Assembly: GCA_003566775.1 (NCBI GenBank) | Contig: PXBW01000164.1 | Coordinates: 1 to 38,448 of the forward strand | Length of the DNA: 38,448 bases | Source of the DNA: a candidate division WS1 bacterium | GTDB taxonomy: Bacteria; Armatimonadota; Zipacnadia; Zipacnadales; UBA5352 | Direction of reading: 5' to 3' | Shown: positions 1 through 8,592 of the stretch, in pieces | Position numbering within the stretch: the stretch's first letter is position 1 | How the letters are laid out: the number at the start of each line of letters is the position of its first letter | Program-made: the position numbers and the translations under genes | The notes under the pieces: generated by a model | The model's input: the letters and a program-made list of their open reading frames with translations, nothing else | Database searches by the model: none | Told to the model about the DNA's origin: nothing

Positions 1-119
1 CCGGGATGATCGGTCTCACGGGTGTGACCATCCGGCCAGAGGGCGCTCCGGATGCGCCACCACTTGCGCGAGAGGACTTCGAGTTCTGGTTCGATAACTT
101 CTACATCCTGCCGGAGTGA
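1..119 (+). CDS. C-terminal fragment of a probable secreted/carbohydrate-binding protein (5' truncated)
   Basis: An open frame enters from the left edge (frame starting at base 3) and ends at TGA 117-119, giving 38 residues. The end reads DFEFWFDNFYILPE. Alternating aromatic and hydrophobic residues around an Asp-Asn pair are common in the last strand of beta-sandwich carbohydrate-binding or lamin-G-like domains, where a conserved D-N precedes the final strand. The neighbouring region is rich in secreted glycan-active proteins, which fits, but so little is visible that the family is inference. The gene converges on the minus-strand phosphotransferase gene, with a hairpin between them. Confidence 0.5.
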   Translation, partial: GMIGLTGVTIRPEGAPDAPPLAREDFEFWFDNFYILPE

Positions 120-163
120 TCGACCGAATTCGGCCTTCGAAGACCTGAATCAGCAACACGCAA

Positions 164-194
164 CGAGCCCGTGGCCACCGTTACCACGGGCTCG
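164..194. terminator. Bidirectional hairpin between convergent genes
   Basis: An 11-bp perfect inverted repeat (164-174 and 184-194, arm CGAGCCCGTGG) with a 9-nt loop lies between the stop at 119 (plus) and the stop at 224 (minus). Neither side has a clear T-run, so this is a terminator-like hairpin by position and stability, not a textbook intrinsic terminator. Confidence 0.6.
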
Positions 195-223
195 GTCCTT
201 ACACACGCAGTCGGGTTGTGTAT

Positions 224-2890
224 CTACAGGGATTCCGCATCTTCGTGCTCAGCGTGCAGCAACTCGATGACGCCCCGGTCGCCGTCCACACGGATCGTCT
301 GCCCGCTCTGAAGCTTCTCGGTCGCGTCCGCAAGTACCACCGACGGAATGCCGTATTCACGGGCCACCAGCGAACCATGGGTCATGAGGCCACCGACGTT
401 CGTCACAAGGCCCACGGCGTTGAGAAAGAGCGGAGTCCATCCCGGATCGGTGTGAGGCGCGACCAGAATCTCCCCCGGCTCAAGGGCGGCCTCGGTGGGA
501 TCGAGTATTACCCTCACAACGCCCTCCGCGACACCCCCGGAGGTGGGTATTCCAACCAGGCCGTCCCCGTCGGAAGGATCGCCCGTGTCGCCCAGTGGAA
601 TCTCGCCGTCGCTGGTGATCACTCGCGCGGGCCGCTGTTGCCGGTACCGCCGAAGGTCGGAGCGGCGCTGGTTGATGTCGATCGCCGGCGGGCGGGAGGG
701 CTCGTGCAGAGCATCGAGTAGTTCGTCGAGGGTGAAGTACCAGACATCGTCAACGGCCTCGAGCCCGCCTTCACGCGCAAGGTGCTCACCCGCCTCCAGC
801 ACCTGCCTGCGTGTCTCGGACAGCAGTTGAGAGAGCGCGTACTTCGTGAGTTCTCTCATCGCCAGATAGCTGCGGAACCTGACTGCATTCGCCCGGACCC
901 TGCGACGCCGGATTGACCCAAAGATGCCCTTTCCGGCCCTGTACATCAACGTCTCTATTGCCTCGTCCGCTTTATCCTCGAGGCGCTCCATATGCCTCAG
1001 ATGCTCGCCGCGTGAGCCGGACTTGAGGGAGGTCTGGATCGATGACAGCAGTGGTGAGGGATCCTCGTGGTAACGGGGGCGGCTGAACTCTATCTCGGCG
1101 GGCGCCCGAAAACCGTATCTCTCAAGAAATCTCTCAAACGCGGCGACGAACTCCTTCCCGCCCTCGGTCTCCTGGATCTCGTCGAGATCGGCGCCCTCGA
1201 TGATGGCCTCCTCGACCGCCGGGAGATCACGTGCAATGTCGGTGAGGTCGCCAAGCTCAAGCATCATGGCGGTCGTGACATTCTGGCGCAGACCACGTTG
1301 AAGTGCCTCGATCTCCTCTTCTGCATCCCCGCACAGTCGGTTGATCCTGGACCTGTAATAGTAGATGTTCCAGAGCATGAGCGCCTGCGACATGGCCTTC
1401 CACGCCGCCTCGTCGTTCGCCTCAAGCACAAGCTCGATCCGGTCGCGAACCGTTGCGCCGGCCCGAATTCGCTGAATCAGATTACCGGCAAGCTCGTCCG
1501 CCCAGCGTCGGCCCCTGCTCGGCACCTCCTCGTGATAGCTACCGACCATGCCTCGCAGGATGCTGTCCACCGAGCGGAGGAAGACGACCCCGAGCCTGAG
1601 CCCTGATACCAGGCTCTGTCCCGGTGAGATGCCGCGCAGCAGCGAGGAATCCGGCAGTTCATCGCCGCGCTGCTCCATGACCTCCTTAAGCGGCGCGATC
1701 GCCTGCCTGTCAAACTCGTCGAGGCCGTCAAGCATCTTGGGCCTGATGCGGTCTGACACCAGGAAGGCCGTCATGTCAATGTACACCAGACCGCCTCCTG
1801 TTACCGGGACCGGCCCAATCGCAGGCCGGAAGCCCATGCGGTCGAGTATGCCCCGCATGGTGCGAAGCCAACAATCGGCGACCAGTGGCGGCATGACCTC
1901 GGTCATGCCCTGCCGATGATTCCAACTATAGTACACATGCAGGCCGTCGCTCTCTGGAGGCGGGGATGGTATCGGCCAGAGAGTGGTTATCGGCCTCGAT
2001 TGCAGGATCCACAGATTCTCGTCAGTGAAGGACCACTCGACGTCCTGAGGGCTGTCGAACAGATCCTCGATTCGTCCTCCTACCTCCACCAACTCTGCGA
2101 TCTGGGCGACATCGAGCACCGGACCGCCGGCATTGCTGTCGGTATCCGAGTCTGCGTTGCCTTGCGGCCGACGATCGAGTATCTCACCGCTACGCCGATC
2201 GACCTGAATGCTCTCTGCAGTCACTGTCCCGGAGACCACTGCCTCACCGAGGCCGAAGGCAGCATCTATCGACGCGATGCTGCGCCGCCCGCTGGTCGGA
2301 TCTGCAGTGAAGAGTACGCCGGAAGACTCGGCATCGATCATCCGCTGCACCACTACGGCCATCGCGACATCGCTGTGGGGGATCTGGTTAACCGCACGGT
2401 ATGAGACTGCTCGCTCGGTGAAGAGGCTTGCCATACACCGCAGGACCGCCTCCTCCACGGCATCTACGCCGGATACGTTCAGCACGGTATCGTGCTGGCC
2501 TGCGAATGACGCCGATGGAAGATCTTCGGCGGTCGCACTCGACCGCACAGCATACACAGCCTCTTCATCGATGAGTTCGGTCACTGCCCCGCGGACGTTC
2601 GCAGGCAGCGATCCTGCCTCGATTCGCTCCCTTATCGCGGCTGTAAGTTCGCGACTTTTGGCCGGACCGTCGGGGCCAATGCCTTCGAGTTCGCCGATCA
2701 GGCTGCAGATGACCTCGTCGTCGATCAACTTATGGTAGACCTCGGTGGTCACGCAGAGACCTTCGGGCACCCTGAAGCTCGCACTTAACAGCCGGGCCAG
2801 GTTGGCTGTCTTACCTCCGGTCAGGGCGGGCCTTCGTGCCCGCTCATCAGAGAGCGTCACAACTGCCGCGGTGTACTCGCGATCATCCAT
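224..2890 (-). CDS. PEP-synthase-like phosphotransferase with rifampicin phosphotransferase domain order
   Basis: 888 residues. The N-terminal ATP-grasp (PPDK N-terminal) domain shows GGKTANL (about 25-31), VPEGLCVTT, RSSATAEDLPSASFAGQ (116-132), SSGVLFTADPTSG, and VEWSF followed by ILQSRPI near residue 300. A long helical middle follows. The C-terminus is the swivelling phospho-histidine domain, with GGLMTHGSLVAREYGIPSVV and the likely catalytic His838 only 50 residues from the end. The TIM-barrel PEP/pyruvate domain that follows this His in PEP synthase and PPDK is absent. That order (ATP-grasp, central domain, terminal His domain, about 870 residues) is the one known from rifampicin phosphotransferase, which moves the ATP beta-phosphate to the drug. 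The natural substrate here cannot be read from sequence. ATG 2890 follows an AGGGGA-like site and a promoter candidate. It appears monocistronic. Confidence 0.85.
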   Translation of the reverse strand: MDDREYTAAVVTLSDERARRPALTGGKTANLARLLSASFRVPEGLCVTTEVYHKLIDDEVICSLIGELEGIGPDGPAKSRELTAAIRERIEAGSLPANVRGAVTELIDEEAVYAVRSSATAEDLPSASFAGQHDTVLNVSGVDAVEEAVLRCMASLFTERAVSYRAVNQIPHSDVAMAVVVQRMIDAESSGVLFTADPTSGRRSIASIDAAFGLGEAVVSGTVTAESIQVDRRSGEILDRRPQGNADSDTDSNAGGPVLDVAQIAELVEVGGRIEDLFDSPQDVEWSFTDENLWILQSRPITTLWPIPSPPPESDGLHVYYSWNHRQGMTEVMPPLVADCWLRTMRGILDRMGFRPAIGPVPVTGGGLVYIDMTAFLVSDRIRPKMLDGLDEFDRQAIAPLKEVMEQRGDELPDSSLLRGISPGQSLVSGLRLGVVFLRSVDSILRGMVGSYHEEVPSRGRRWADELAGNLIQRIRAGATVRDRIELVLEANDEAAWKAMSQALMLWNIYYYRSRINRLCGDAEEEIEALQRGLRQNVTTAMMLELGDLTDIARDLPAVEEAIIEGADLDEIQETEGGKEFVAAFERFLERYGFRAPAEIEFSRPRYHEDPSPLLSSIQTSLKSGSRGEHLRHMERLEDKADEAIETLMYRAGKGIFGSIRRRRVRANAVRFRSYLAMRELTKYALSQLLSETRRQVLEAGEHLAREGGLEAVDDVWYFTLDELLDALHEPSRPPAIDINQRRSDLRRYRQQRPARVITSDGEIPLGDTGDPSDGDGLVGIPTSGGVAEGVVRVILDPTEAALEPGEILVAPHTDPGWTPLFLNAVGLVTNVGGLMTHGSLVAREYGIPSVVLADATEKLQSGQTIRVDGDRGVIELLHAEHEDAESL

Positions 2891-2939
2891 TCCCTGGATT
2901 CCCCTGAGTCATCAATTTCACAGCAGGCCCCTCGCTCAG

Positions 2940-2968
2940 TCAATACTGCATTGGTGTTGGTCTGTCAA
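2940..2968 (-). promoter_or_regulatory. Candidate sigma70-type promoter for the phosphotransferase gene
   Basis: On the minus strand a perfect -35 hexamer TTGACA (2968-2963) is followed after exactly 17 nt by TATTGA (2945-2940), a weaker -10 box. Transcription would begin near 2932, leaving a leader of about 40 nt before ATG 2890. Spacing and the perfect -35 are the support; the -10 matches only three consensus bases. Confidence 0.5.
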
Positions 2969-3088
2969 GAGAGGACTTAGAACCTGCTGCTGATCTCACC
3001 CGTCACCTGTAAGAGGCGGTAATGCTCTTCAACCGCGGCCAGTAGGAAGGTTCCTGACCTTCTGGCGGTGAACTCTTATGCACATCCG

Positions 3089-3131
3089 GAATGCGGACGG
3101 ATGAGGTCGCATCATCATATCGTCCGCATTC
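3089..3131. repeat. 11-bp inverted repeat upstream of secreted lyase gene
   Basis: GAATGCGGACG (3089-3099) and its exact reverse complement (3121-3131) are separated by 21 nt. The repeat ends 36 nt before the start codon at 3168, so it could be a regulator-binding palindrome or a 5'-leader stem-loop. The second heparinase-like copy does not carry this repeat upstream. Confidence 0.5.
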
Positions 3132-3167
3132 GGTTCGGTATAACGCCACGATTACACGGAGGAAGAC

Positions 3168-6071
3168 ATGAGATCGTTGTCAGTTGCCATGATTGCACTC
3201 GCACTGCTGTGCGTCGCCACGGTCGGCGCACAGGAGATGCTCGTAAATCCGCACTTCAACCCGGACGAGGCCGGGGAAAGCCCTGAGGGCTGGCGTTTCG
3301 GCTTCTATGGGACCGACGCGCGTCCCCTCTATGAGCCCGACGGCGGACGTGACAACACCGGAGCCGCGGGAGTCTACGCTCCATCCACGTCAGATCGCGC
3401 CCAGTGGGGTCAGCGCTTTGATCTCGACGCAGAGGCCACCTATCTGCATTACGAGGGCTACTATCGGACCGAGGAGATCGAGGCGCCCGAGGCGGGCACC
3501 ATACGGATAACGTGGTACCGTGATGATGAAGATGATCCCGTGATCCATGACGTTCGGCCCACGGTGCCGCCCGCTGAGGACTGGACACACTTCACAGGCG
3601 TCGTGGCGGTGCCCGACGAGGCGATCGCGGGTGCCATCGAGATGTTCAACTTCTACCGCCCCGGCGCAGTCTGGTGGGACTCGGCGCACCTGCGCCCGGC
3701 CACCGACGAAGAGGTGCAGGAACTCATGCGTGAGAGGCTCGACCGTGATCCCGCTCCAGACGAGGTCGATTACAGCCCCGAGGACGGTGAGGAGGCCGCG
3801 ATCAATCCCCCCGCCTTCATCTGGCTGCCGGTCGATGGCGTGGACGGCTACGTGCTTCAGTATGCCCCCGGTGGTGACTGGAATCACGCTCAGGCGGTGA
3901 CGGTGACGGACTGGGAGCGCACGGTCTACGTGCCCCATGAGACGCTGGAGACCGGCGACTGGGCGTGGCGCTACGGGATCGAGACAGACGCGGGCCTAAT
4001 CTTCAGTAGTGAGCGGAACTTCAGCCTCGACGCCGAGGCCGCGGATTTCCCCTTCCCGCGCATCGAGGAGGTCATTGCCTCGATCCCGGATGTGCATCCG
4101 CGCATCTACTATCACCGCGATGAGATCGAGGAAGTGCGGGAGAAGGTGCGCACCGATGAGGAGTATCAACGCCTGACCGCAGGCATCATCAACAATGCCG
4201 AGAACCGGATCGGCGAGGAACTCTACCCGGAGCCACCCTATCTGCCGCCCAGCGGGGTCGAGCGCGGTCGTGCGGCCGTGGAGATATTCAGAACCATGCG
4301 GCCCTTCACCGCCGGGATGGAGACCAGCGCCCATGCTTACATTCTGACCGGCGACGAGCGCTTCGGGGAAGAGGCGAAACGTCGGCTGCTCCACTTCATG
4401 ACCTGGGACACCGAGGGCCCGACGAGCGTCTTCAGCTTCACCGAGCCTGCGATGGACATCGCCTGGCGCGGCCCCCGAACCTTCAGTTGGATCCACGACC
4501 TGCTCACCGAGGAGGAGCGAGAGTTGTGCGTACGCATCCTCGGCAGGCGGATCGAGCAGATCAACGAGATGCACCGGCGCCGCCCGTTCGAGGCCCGGCC
4601 ATACGCCAGCCACCCCGGGCGGATGATTGGCTTCGCAGTGGAGGGCGCGATTGCGCTGGCGCACGAGGTGCCCGAGGCTCAGGACTGGCTGGAGTACACG
4701 CTGCGCCTCATGTGGTCGGTGTATCCGGCGTGGGGCAACCCCGACGGAGGCTGGGCGGAGGGGCCGAGCTACTGGCGCAGCTATATCAGCAGACTGATGC
4801 CGGTGGTGCAACTGCTTGAGGACATAGATGTGCCGTACACCTCCCACCCGTTTATCCAGAACACCGGCTGGTTCGGCATGTACACACTACCGCCGGGAGG
4901 CAGGATGCGAGCCTTCGGTGACAGCGCAAGCGGCTCGGTCGGGCGGGGCGATGGTGAGCTTGTTTACCGGCTCTCGACACTTACACGCAATCCCTACTGG
5001 CGCTGGTACGCAGAGCAACTCGATGCGGGCCCTGGTACCGCCGCGGGTATGCTCAGCTTCTATGACCCGACACTTGAGGCGAAGCCACCGCTTGATATCC
5101 CCCAGGCCCGTGATTTCCCGTATATCGGTGTGGCGGCGATGCACTCGAACATGGCACAGCCGGCGGAGAATATCTACCTGCTGATGCGCTCGAGTCCCTA
5201 CGGCGCGGTGAGCCACAGCTTCGCCGACCAGAACTCGTTTGTGCTCGGCGCCTACGGCGAAGCGCTGGCGATAAGCTCTGGTTACTATCAGGTGTACGGC
5301 TCCCCGCATCATCGCGAGTGGGTCTGGGAGACCCGGGCGCACAACTCGATCCTCGTTGATGGTGAGGGGCAGATGACACGCACACCGCTTTCCCGCGGCA
5401 GGCTCGCTGCATTCGATGACACGGATGAGTACACTTACACGGTCGGCGACGCGACCGAGGCCTACGGCGGCCGTCTCGATCGTTTCCTGCGACGGATACT
5501 CTTCATCCGCCCCAACGTCTTCGTGATCTGCGATGAGCTTGCGGCACCGGAACCATCGACCTATCAGTGGCTCCTGCACGCGCGGAATGAGATGGAGCTT
5601 GACGAGGCCGCACAGCAGGTAGCCATCTCCAGCGGAGAAGCGCGGATGCTGACTCGTTTCCTCACGCCCGAGGACCTGAGCTTCGATCAGCAGACGGGCT
5701 GGGATCCGCCGCCGGAGCGCGAATCACCGGACCAGTTCCACTTCACCGCAGATACCGTCGAACCCGCGAGCGAGGCGCTTTTCCTCTCGGTGGTCGACGT
5801 GTACCGTGAGGGCGACGAAGACCGAATCCCCGAGACAGAGATGGTCGAGGGTGAAGGCGGTAGAGGTGTGTTGCTGCGCTGGGATGATGAGGAGGCGCTG
5901 GTGGCCTGGCGTTACACCGACGCCTCGCAGATGACCGTCAGCAACCTGAGCACCGAAGCGGAGGTCGCCGTCGTGCGCTGGGACGACGACGGGCAGTTGA
6001 TCTCTGCCTACTCTTACGGCGGAGTCGATATGCGCGTCAACGACGCACCTGTTGAAGCTGCCCTGCGCTGA
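3168..6071 (+). CDS. Secreted heparinase II/III-family polysaccharide lyase-like protein (copy A)
   Basis: 967 residues. A signal peptide (about 1-22, ending VGAQE) is followed by a beta-sandwich, carbohydrate-binding-like region (about 23-190). Next comes a fibronectin-III-like segment typical of the N-terminus of heparinase II-type proteins (DUF4962-like, about 195-300, with YSPEDGE and NPPAFIWLPV), then an alpha/alpha-toroid from about 305 (PRIYYHRDEIEEVREKV) and a C-terminal beta-sheet domain. Candidate active-site residues are Tyr535 in WAEGPSYWRSY, His683 in SHSFADQNSF and His725 in AHNSILVDG, all typical of heparinase II/III lyases, which cleave uronate-containing chains by beta-elimination. 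GGAGGA at 3158-3163 sets ATG 3168. Copy B at 13604-16507 has the same length and is very similar throughout. Substrate (heparin-like, alginate or other) is unknown. Confidence 0.85.
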   Translation: MRSLSVAMIALALLCVATVGAQEMLVNPHFNPDEAGESPEGWRFGFYGTDARPLYEPDGGRDNTGAAGVYAPSTSDRAQWGQRFDLDAEATYLHYEGYYRTEEIEAPEAGTIRITWYRDDEDDPVIHDVRPTVPPAEDWTHFTGVVAVPDEAIAGAIEMFNFYRPGAVWWDSAHLRPATDEEVQELMRERLDRDPAPDEVDYSPEDGEEAAINPPAFIWLPVDGVDGYVLQYAPGGDWNHAQAVTVTDWERTVYVPHETLETGDWAWRYGIETDAGLIFSSERNFSLDAEAADFPFPRIEEVIASIPDVHPRIYYHRDEIEEVREKVRTDEEYQRLTAGIINNAENRIGEELYPEPPYLPPSGVERGRAAVEIFRTMRPFTAGMETSAHAYILTGDERFGEEAKRRLLHFMTWDTEGPTSVFSFTEPAMDIAWRGPRTFSWIHDLLTEEERELCVRILGRRIEQINEMHRRRPFEARPYASHPGRMIGFAVEGAIALAHEVPEAQDWLEYTLRLMWSVYPAWGNPDGGWAEGPSYWRSYISRLMPVVQLLEDIDVPYTSHPFIQNTGWFGMYTLPPGGRMRAFGDSASGSVGRGDGELVYRLSTLTRNPYWRWYAEQLDAGPGTAAGMLSFYDPTLEAKPPLDIPQARDFPYIGVAAMHSNMAQPAENIYLLMRSSPYGAVSHSFADQNSFVLGAYGEALAISSGYYQVYGSPHHREWVWETRAHNSILVDGEGQMTRTPLSRGRLAAFDDTDEYTYTVGDATEAYGGRLDRFLRRILFIRPNVFVICDELAAPEPSTYQWLLHARNEMELDEAAQQVAISSGEARMLTRFLTPEDLSFDQQTGWDPPPERESPDQFHFTADTVEPASEALFLSVVDVYREGDEDRIPETEMVEGEGGRGVLLRWDDEEALVAWRYTDASQMTVSNLSTEAEVAVVRWDDDGQLISAYSYGGVDMRVNDAPVEAALR

Positions 6072-6114
6072 AACACTGAGGTACTTATCGCCGGGCACGA
6101 CACTCCGGGTAGAA

Positions 6115-6152
6115 CTGCCTTGGGGCGTGCGCACAATTGCGCCCGAAGGCAG
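6115..6152 (+). terminator. Strong hairpin after heparinase-like copy A
   Basis: A 13-bp stem with one G.G mismatch (6115-6127 against 6140-6152; arm CTGCCTTGGGGCG) and a 12-nt loop lies 44 nt after the stop at 6071 and before the next start at 6204. No T-run follows, so termination is inferred from position and stem strength. Confidence 0.5.
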
Positions 6153-6203
6153 ACCTCTGTGACCCGCCGTAAGCCGCGCGGAAGACAGGAGCAATGATAA
6201 TCG

Positions 6204-8531
6204 ATGCTCTCCGCTCTTAGCACCAGGTCTTCGCTTCCACTCGCCGTTGTGTTCGCAGTCTCCATTGCGGCACAGGCCGCTGCCGCGGAGTTCATCGATC
6301 ACGGAATCGGGGCCGAGGTCGCGGAACTGCGCTCACTCGTGCCGACCGTGACCGAGGACGGCAGGACGCTCGTTATTGCCTCGGCCTGTGACCGTGGCGC
6401 TACGGGGTACCTGTTGGTGACCGACATGGACACCGGAGAGACCACGCAGCATTTCTGCCCCGAGGATGTTGCCCAATTCGATCCCTTCGGCGCGCTGCTG
6501 CACAGCAATGGATTGCACTATCACACACAGGGCCCGATTCTGCTGGAGTTCGACCCGATGGCGGGGGAGTTCACCTTCTACGGGCGTCCCTCCGAACGAA
6601 CAAGCCCCTACCTGTGCTTCACTGAGGACCTCGACGGGACCGTATGGGCGGGAGGAGTCTACAACACGGGCCTGATCTCCTTCGATCCCGAGACACAGGA
6701 GATGGTAGATCACGGCCGCATGGATGATGAGGAGCGGTATCTCTCGCACCTTGCTACCTGTGACGCCGGATGGGTGTACTGCGGGATCGGCACTTCACGC
6801 TGCAATATCATCGCGTACAACCCCGCGACCGGCGAGCGACGCTCACTCGGAGACGAGGAGTTGCGTACCGTCGGCACCGGCTACGTCGAGCCACTCGCCG
6901 ATGGCACGGTGTACGGTCGAGTCCACGATAGTCATCTTCTGCTCCACGATGGCGAAGCCACACCGATAGAGGGACGAACGCAGGCCGGTGAGCGGCGCGC
7001 CGTGGCTTCCCTCCGCTATGGCAGTGTGGAGCGTGATCTGCCCGACGGCCGTCGCATCACCCGTTACTGCCTGCATGAGGGGATCATCGACATACTTGAC
7101 CCCGAAACCGACGCGACGGAGCAGTTGACCTTCGAGTATGACAGCGGCGGCGTCAATATCACCAGCCTCGGAATCGGACCTGACGGAGTCGTGTACGGCT
7201 CAACCAGCCATCCAATGCACTTCCTCGCGATCGATTCGGCAACCGCAGAGCTTACGGATATGGGCCCTATCCCGCAGGTCGGCGGAGGCAACTTCTGCGC
7301 GATCGCCAGTCTGGGCAACCTCGTCTTCGGCGCTCAATATGCCGCCGGACAGCTATGGGCCTACGATTCAACGAAACCGTGGAACCCGACCGTCCAGCGG
7401 CAGGTGCGCGGGATCGCTGGCGAGGAACTGTTGGAGATCGGTTCGATCGAGCAGGGGCGGATGTCTTACCTCACCGGTCATGAGATCCTCTTCATTCGCG
7501 GCGATGAGTTCGGGGCTGAGGCCACCTTCCCGCTGGCCGTTGAGGAAGCAGGAGAGTATTACCTGCACATCCAGCCGTACCTGCACGAGCCCTACACGTC
7601 CGCGCAGTTTCTCTTTGATGGTGAGGAAATCGGTGAGCCGTTCGATGCCTCCCACACCGGTACTCAACCGGGCCCGCTGCAGGTTTTCGGTCCGATGGAG
7701 CTTGACACGGGCGAGCATCACCTGGGTGTGCGCATGCTTGAGACCGATGGTCGCGAACCGTGGTTCGGCATCGTCTCGGTGGACCTTTCGCGTGAACGCC
7801 ACGAATCGCTGGTCTCGGAGCCGGAGGAGCAGAACCCGTCGGTACTCGCGCAGTGGCGCTCTGATGTGGCGCGGCCGAGGACCGCTCTGGTGCATCCAGA
7901 CAACGAGCATGTGATGATGGCGGGCTTCGCGGGCTACGGACGAGTCGGCGGCGGCATCGGCGTGTATAACCTCCAGACCGGAGAGGAGACACTTCTCACT
8001 GCCGACGAGCACCTGCTGCCCGGGCACAGTTGCATCACGCTCAAGGCCCTGCCGAATGGTGATCTCGTCGGCGGCACCTCCATCGCCGCACCAGGCGGGG
8101 GGCATCCCACCGCGGAGGAGGCGGAATTGTTCATCCTCGACTGGGAGACCCGCGAGGTGGTCTATCGTACGGTTCCGGTGCCCGGACAGAGGGACATCAT
8201 CAGCATCTATGTTCTCGATGACGGCCTCGTCTATGGCCTCTCCCGCAACTCAACCTTCTTCGTCTTCGATCCGCAGGAGAGGCGCGTAATCCACTCAGAG
8301 CAGTTCGAGGGAACCGGAGCCGTGCCGCGACATGCGCTGCAGGAGGGCGAGGACGGTTATCTATACGCCATCTTTCGCGAGATGATCGTTCGCATCACGC
8401 CGGGCACCTTCGAGCACGAGAAACTCGCCGACACGCCGGCGCCTGCGACGGCGGGCGGCGCGCAGGTGGGCGGGCGTCTCTACTTCGCTGCCCGCTCGCG
8501 CGTCTGGAGCTACGAGGTTCCGCAGCCGTGA
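6204..8531 (+). CDS. Secreted beta-propeller-like protein with embedded beta-sandwich module
   Basis: 775 residues. A signal peptide (about 1-28, ending AQAAAAEF) is followed by repeated blade-like segments such as GPILLEFDPMAGEFTFYG, TGLISFDPETQEMVDHG, CNIIAYNPATGERRSLG and ELFILDWETREVVYRTV, the pattern of a seven- or eight-bladed propeller of the WD/NHL/YVTN kind. Residues about 426-532 interrupt this with a jelly-roll-like module (AGEYYLHIQPYL, FLFDGEEIG, TGEHHLGVRMLETDG) that resembles the C-terminal module of the beta-helix protein at 18094-20700. No catalytic motif is recognised; it may bind or cleave glycans. AGGAG at 6187-6191 lies 12 nt from ATG 6204. A tiny overlapping frame at 6194-6220 (ATG ATA ATC, eight codons) begins closer to that site but is probably not used. 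Confidence 0.75.
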   Translation: MLSALSTRSSLPLAVVFAVSIAAQAAAAEFIDHGIGAEVAELRSLVPTVTEDGRTLVIASACDRGATGYLLVTDMDTGETTQHFCPEDVAQFDPFGALLHSNGLHYHTQGPILLEFDPMAGEFTFYGRPSERTSPYLCFTEDLDGTVWAGGVYNTGLISFDPETQEMVDHGRMDDEERYLSHLATCDAGWVYCGIGTSRCNIIAYNPATGERRSLGDEELRTVGTGYVEPLADGTVYGRVHDSHLLLHDGEATPIEGRTQAGERRAVASLRYGSVERDLPDGRRITRYCLHEGIIDILDPETDATEQLTFEYDSGGVNITSLGIGPDGVVYGSTSHPMHFLAIDSATAELTDMGPIPQVGGGNFCAIASLGNLVFGAQYAAGQLWAYDSTKPWNPTVQRQVRGIAGEELLEIGSIEQGRMSYLTGHEILFIRGDEFGAEATFPLAVEEAGEYYLHIQPYLHEPYTSAQFLFDGEEIGEPFDASHTGTQPGPLQVFGPMELDTGEHHLGVRMLETDGREPWFGIVSVDLSRERHESLVSEPEEQNPSVLAQWRSDVARPRTALVHPDNEHVMMAGFAGYGRVGGGIGVYNLQTGEETLLTADEHLLPGHSCITLKALPNGDLVGGTSIAAPGGGHPTAEEAELFILDWETREVVYRTVPVPGQRDIISIYVLDDGLVYGLSRNSTFFVFDPQERRVIHSEQFEGTGAVPRHALQEGEDGYLYAIFREMIVRITPGTFEHEKLADTPAPATAGGAQVGGRLYFAARSRVWSYEVPQP

Positions 8532-8592
8532 GACGCACGGAAGCGGCGACGTTGCACCACACAGCTTGCCCGCAATTCGAGGCGATACAGGC

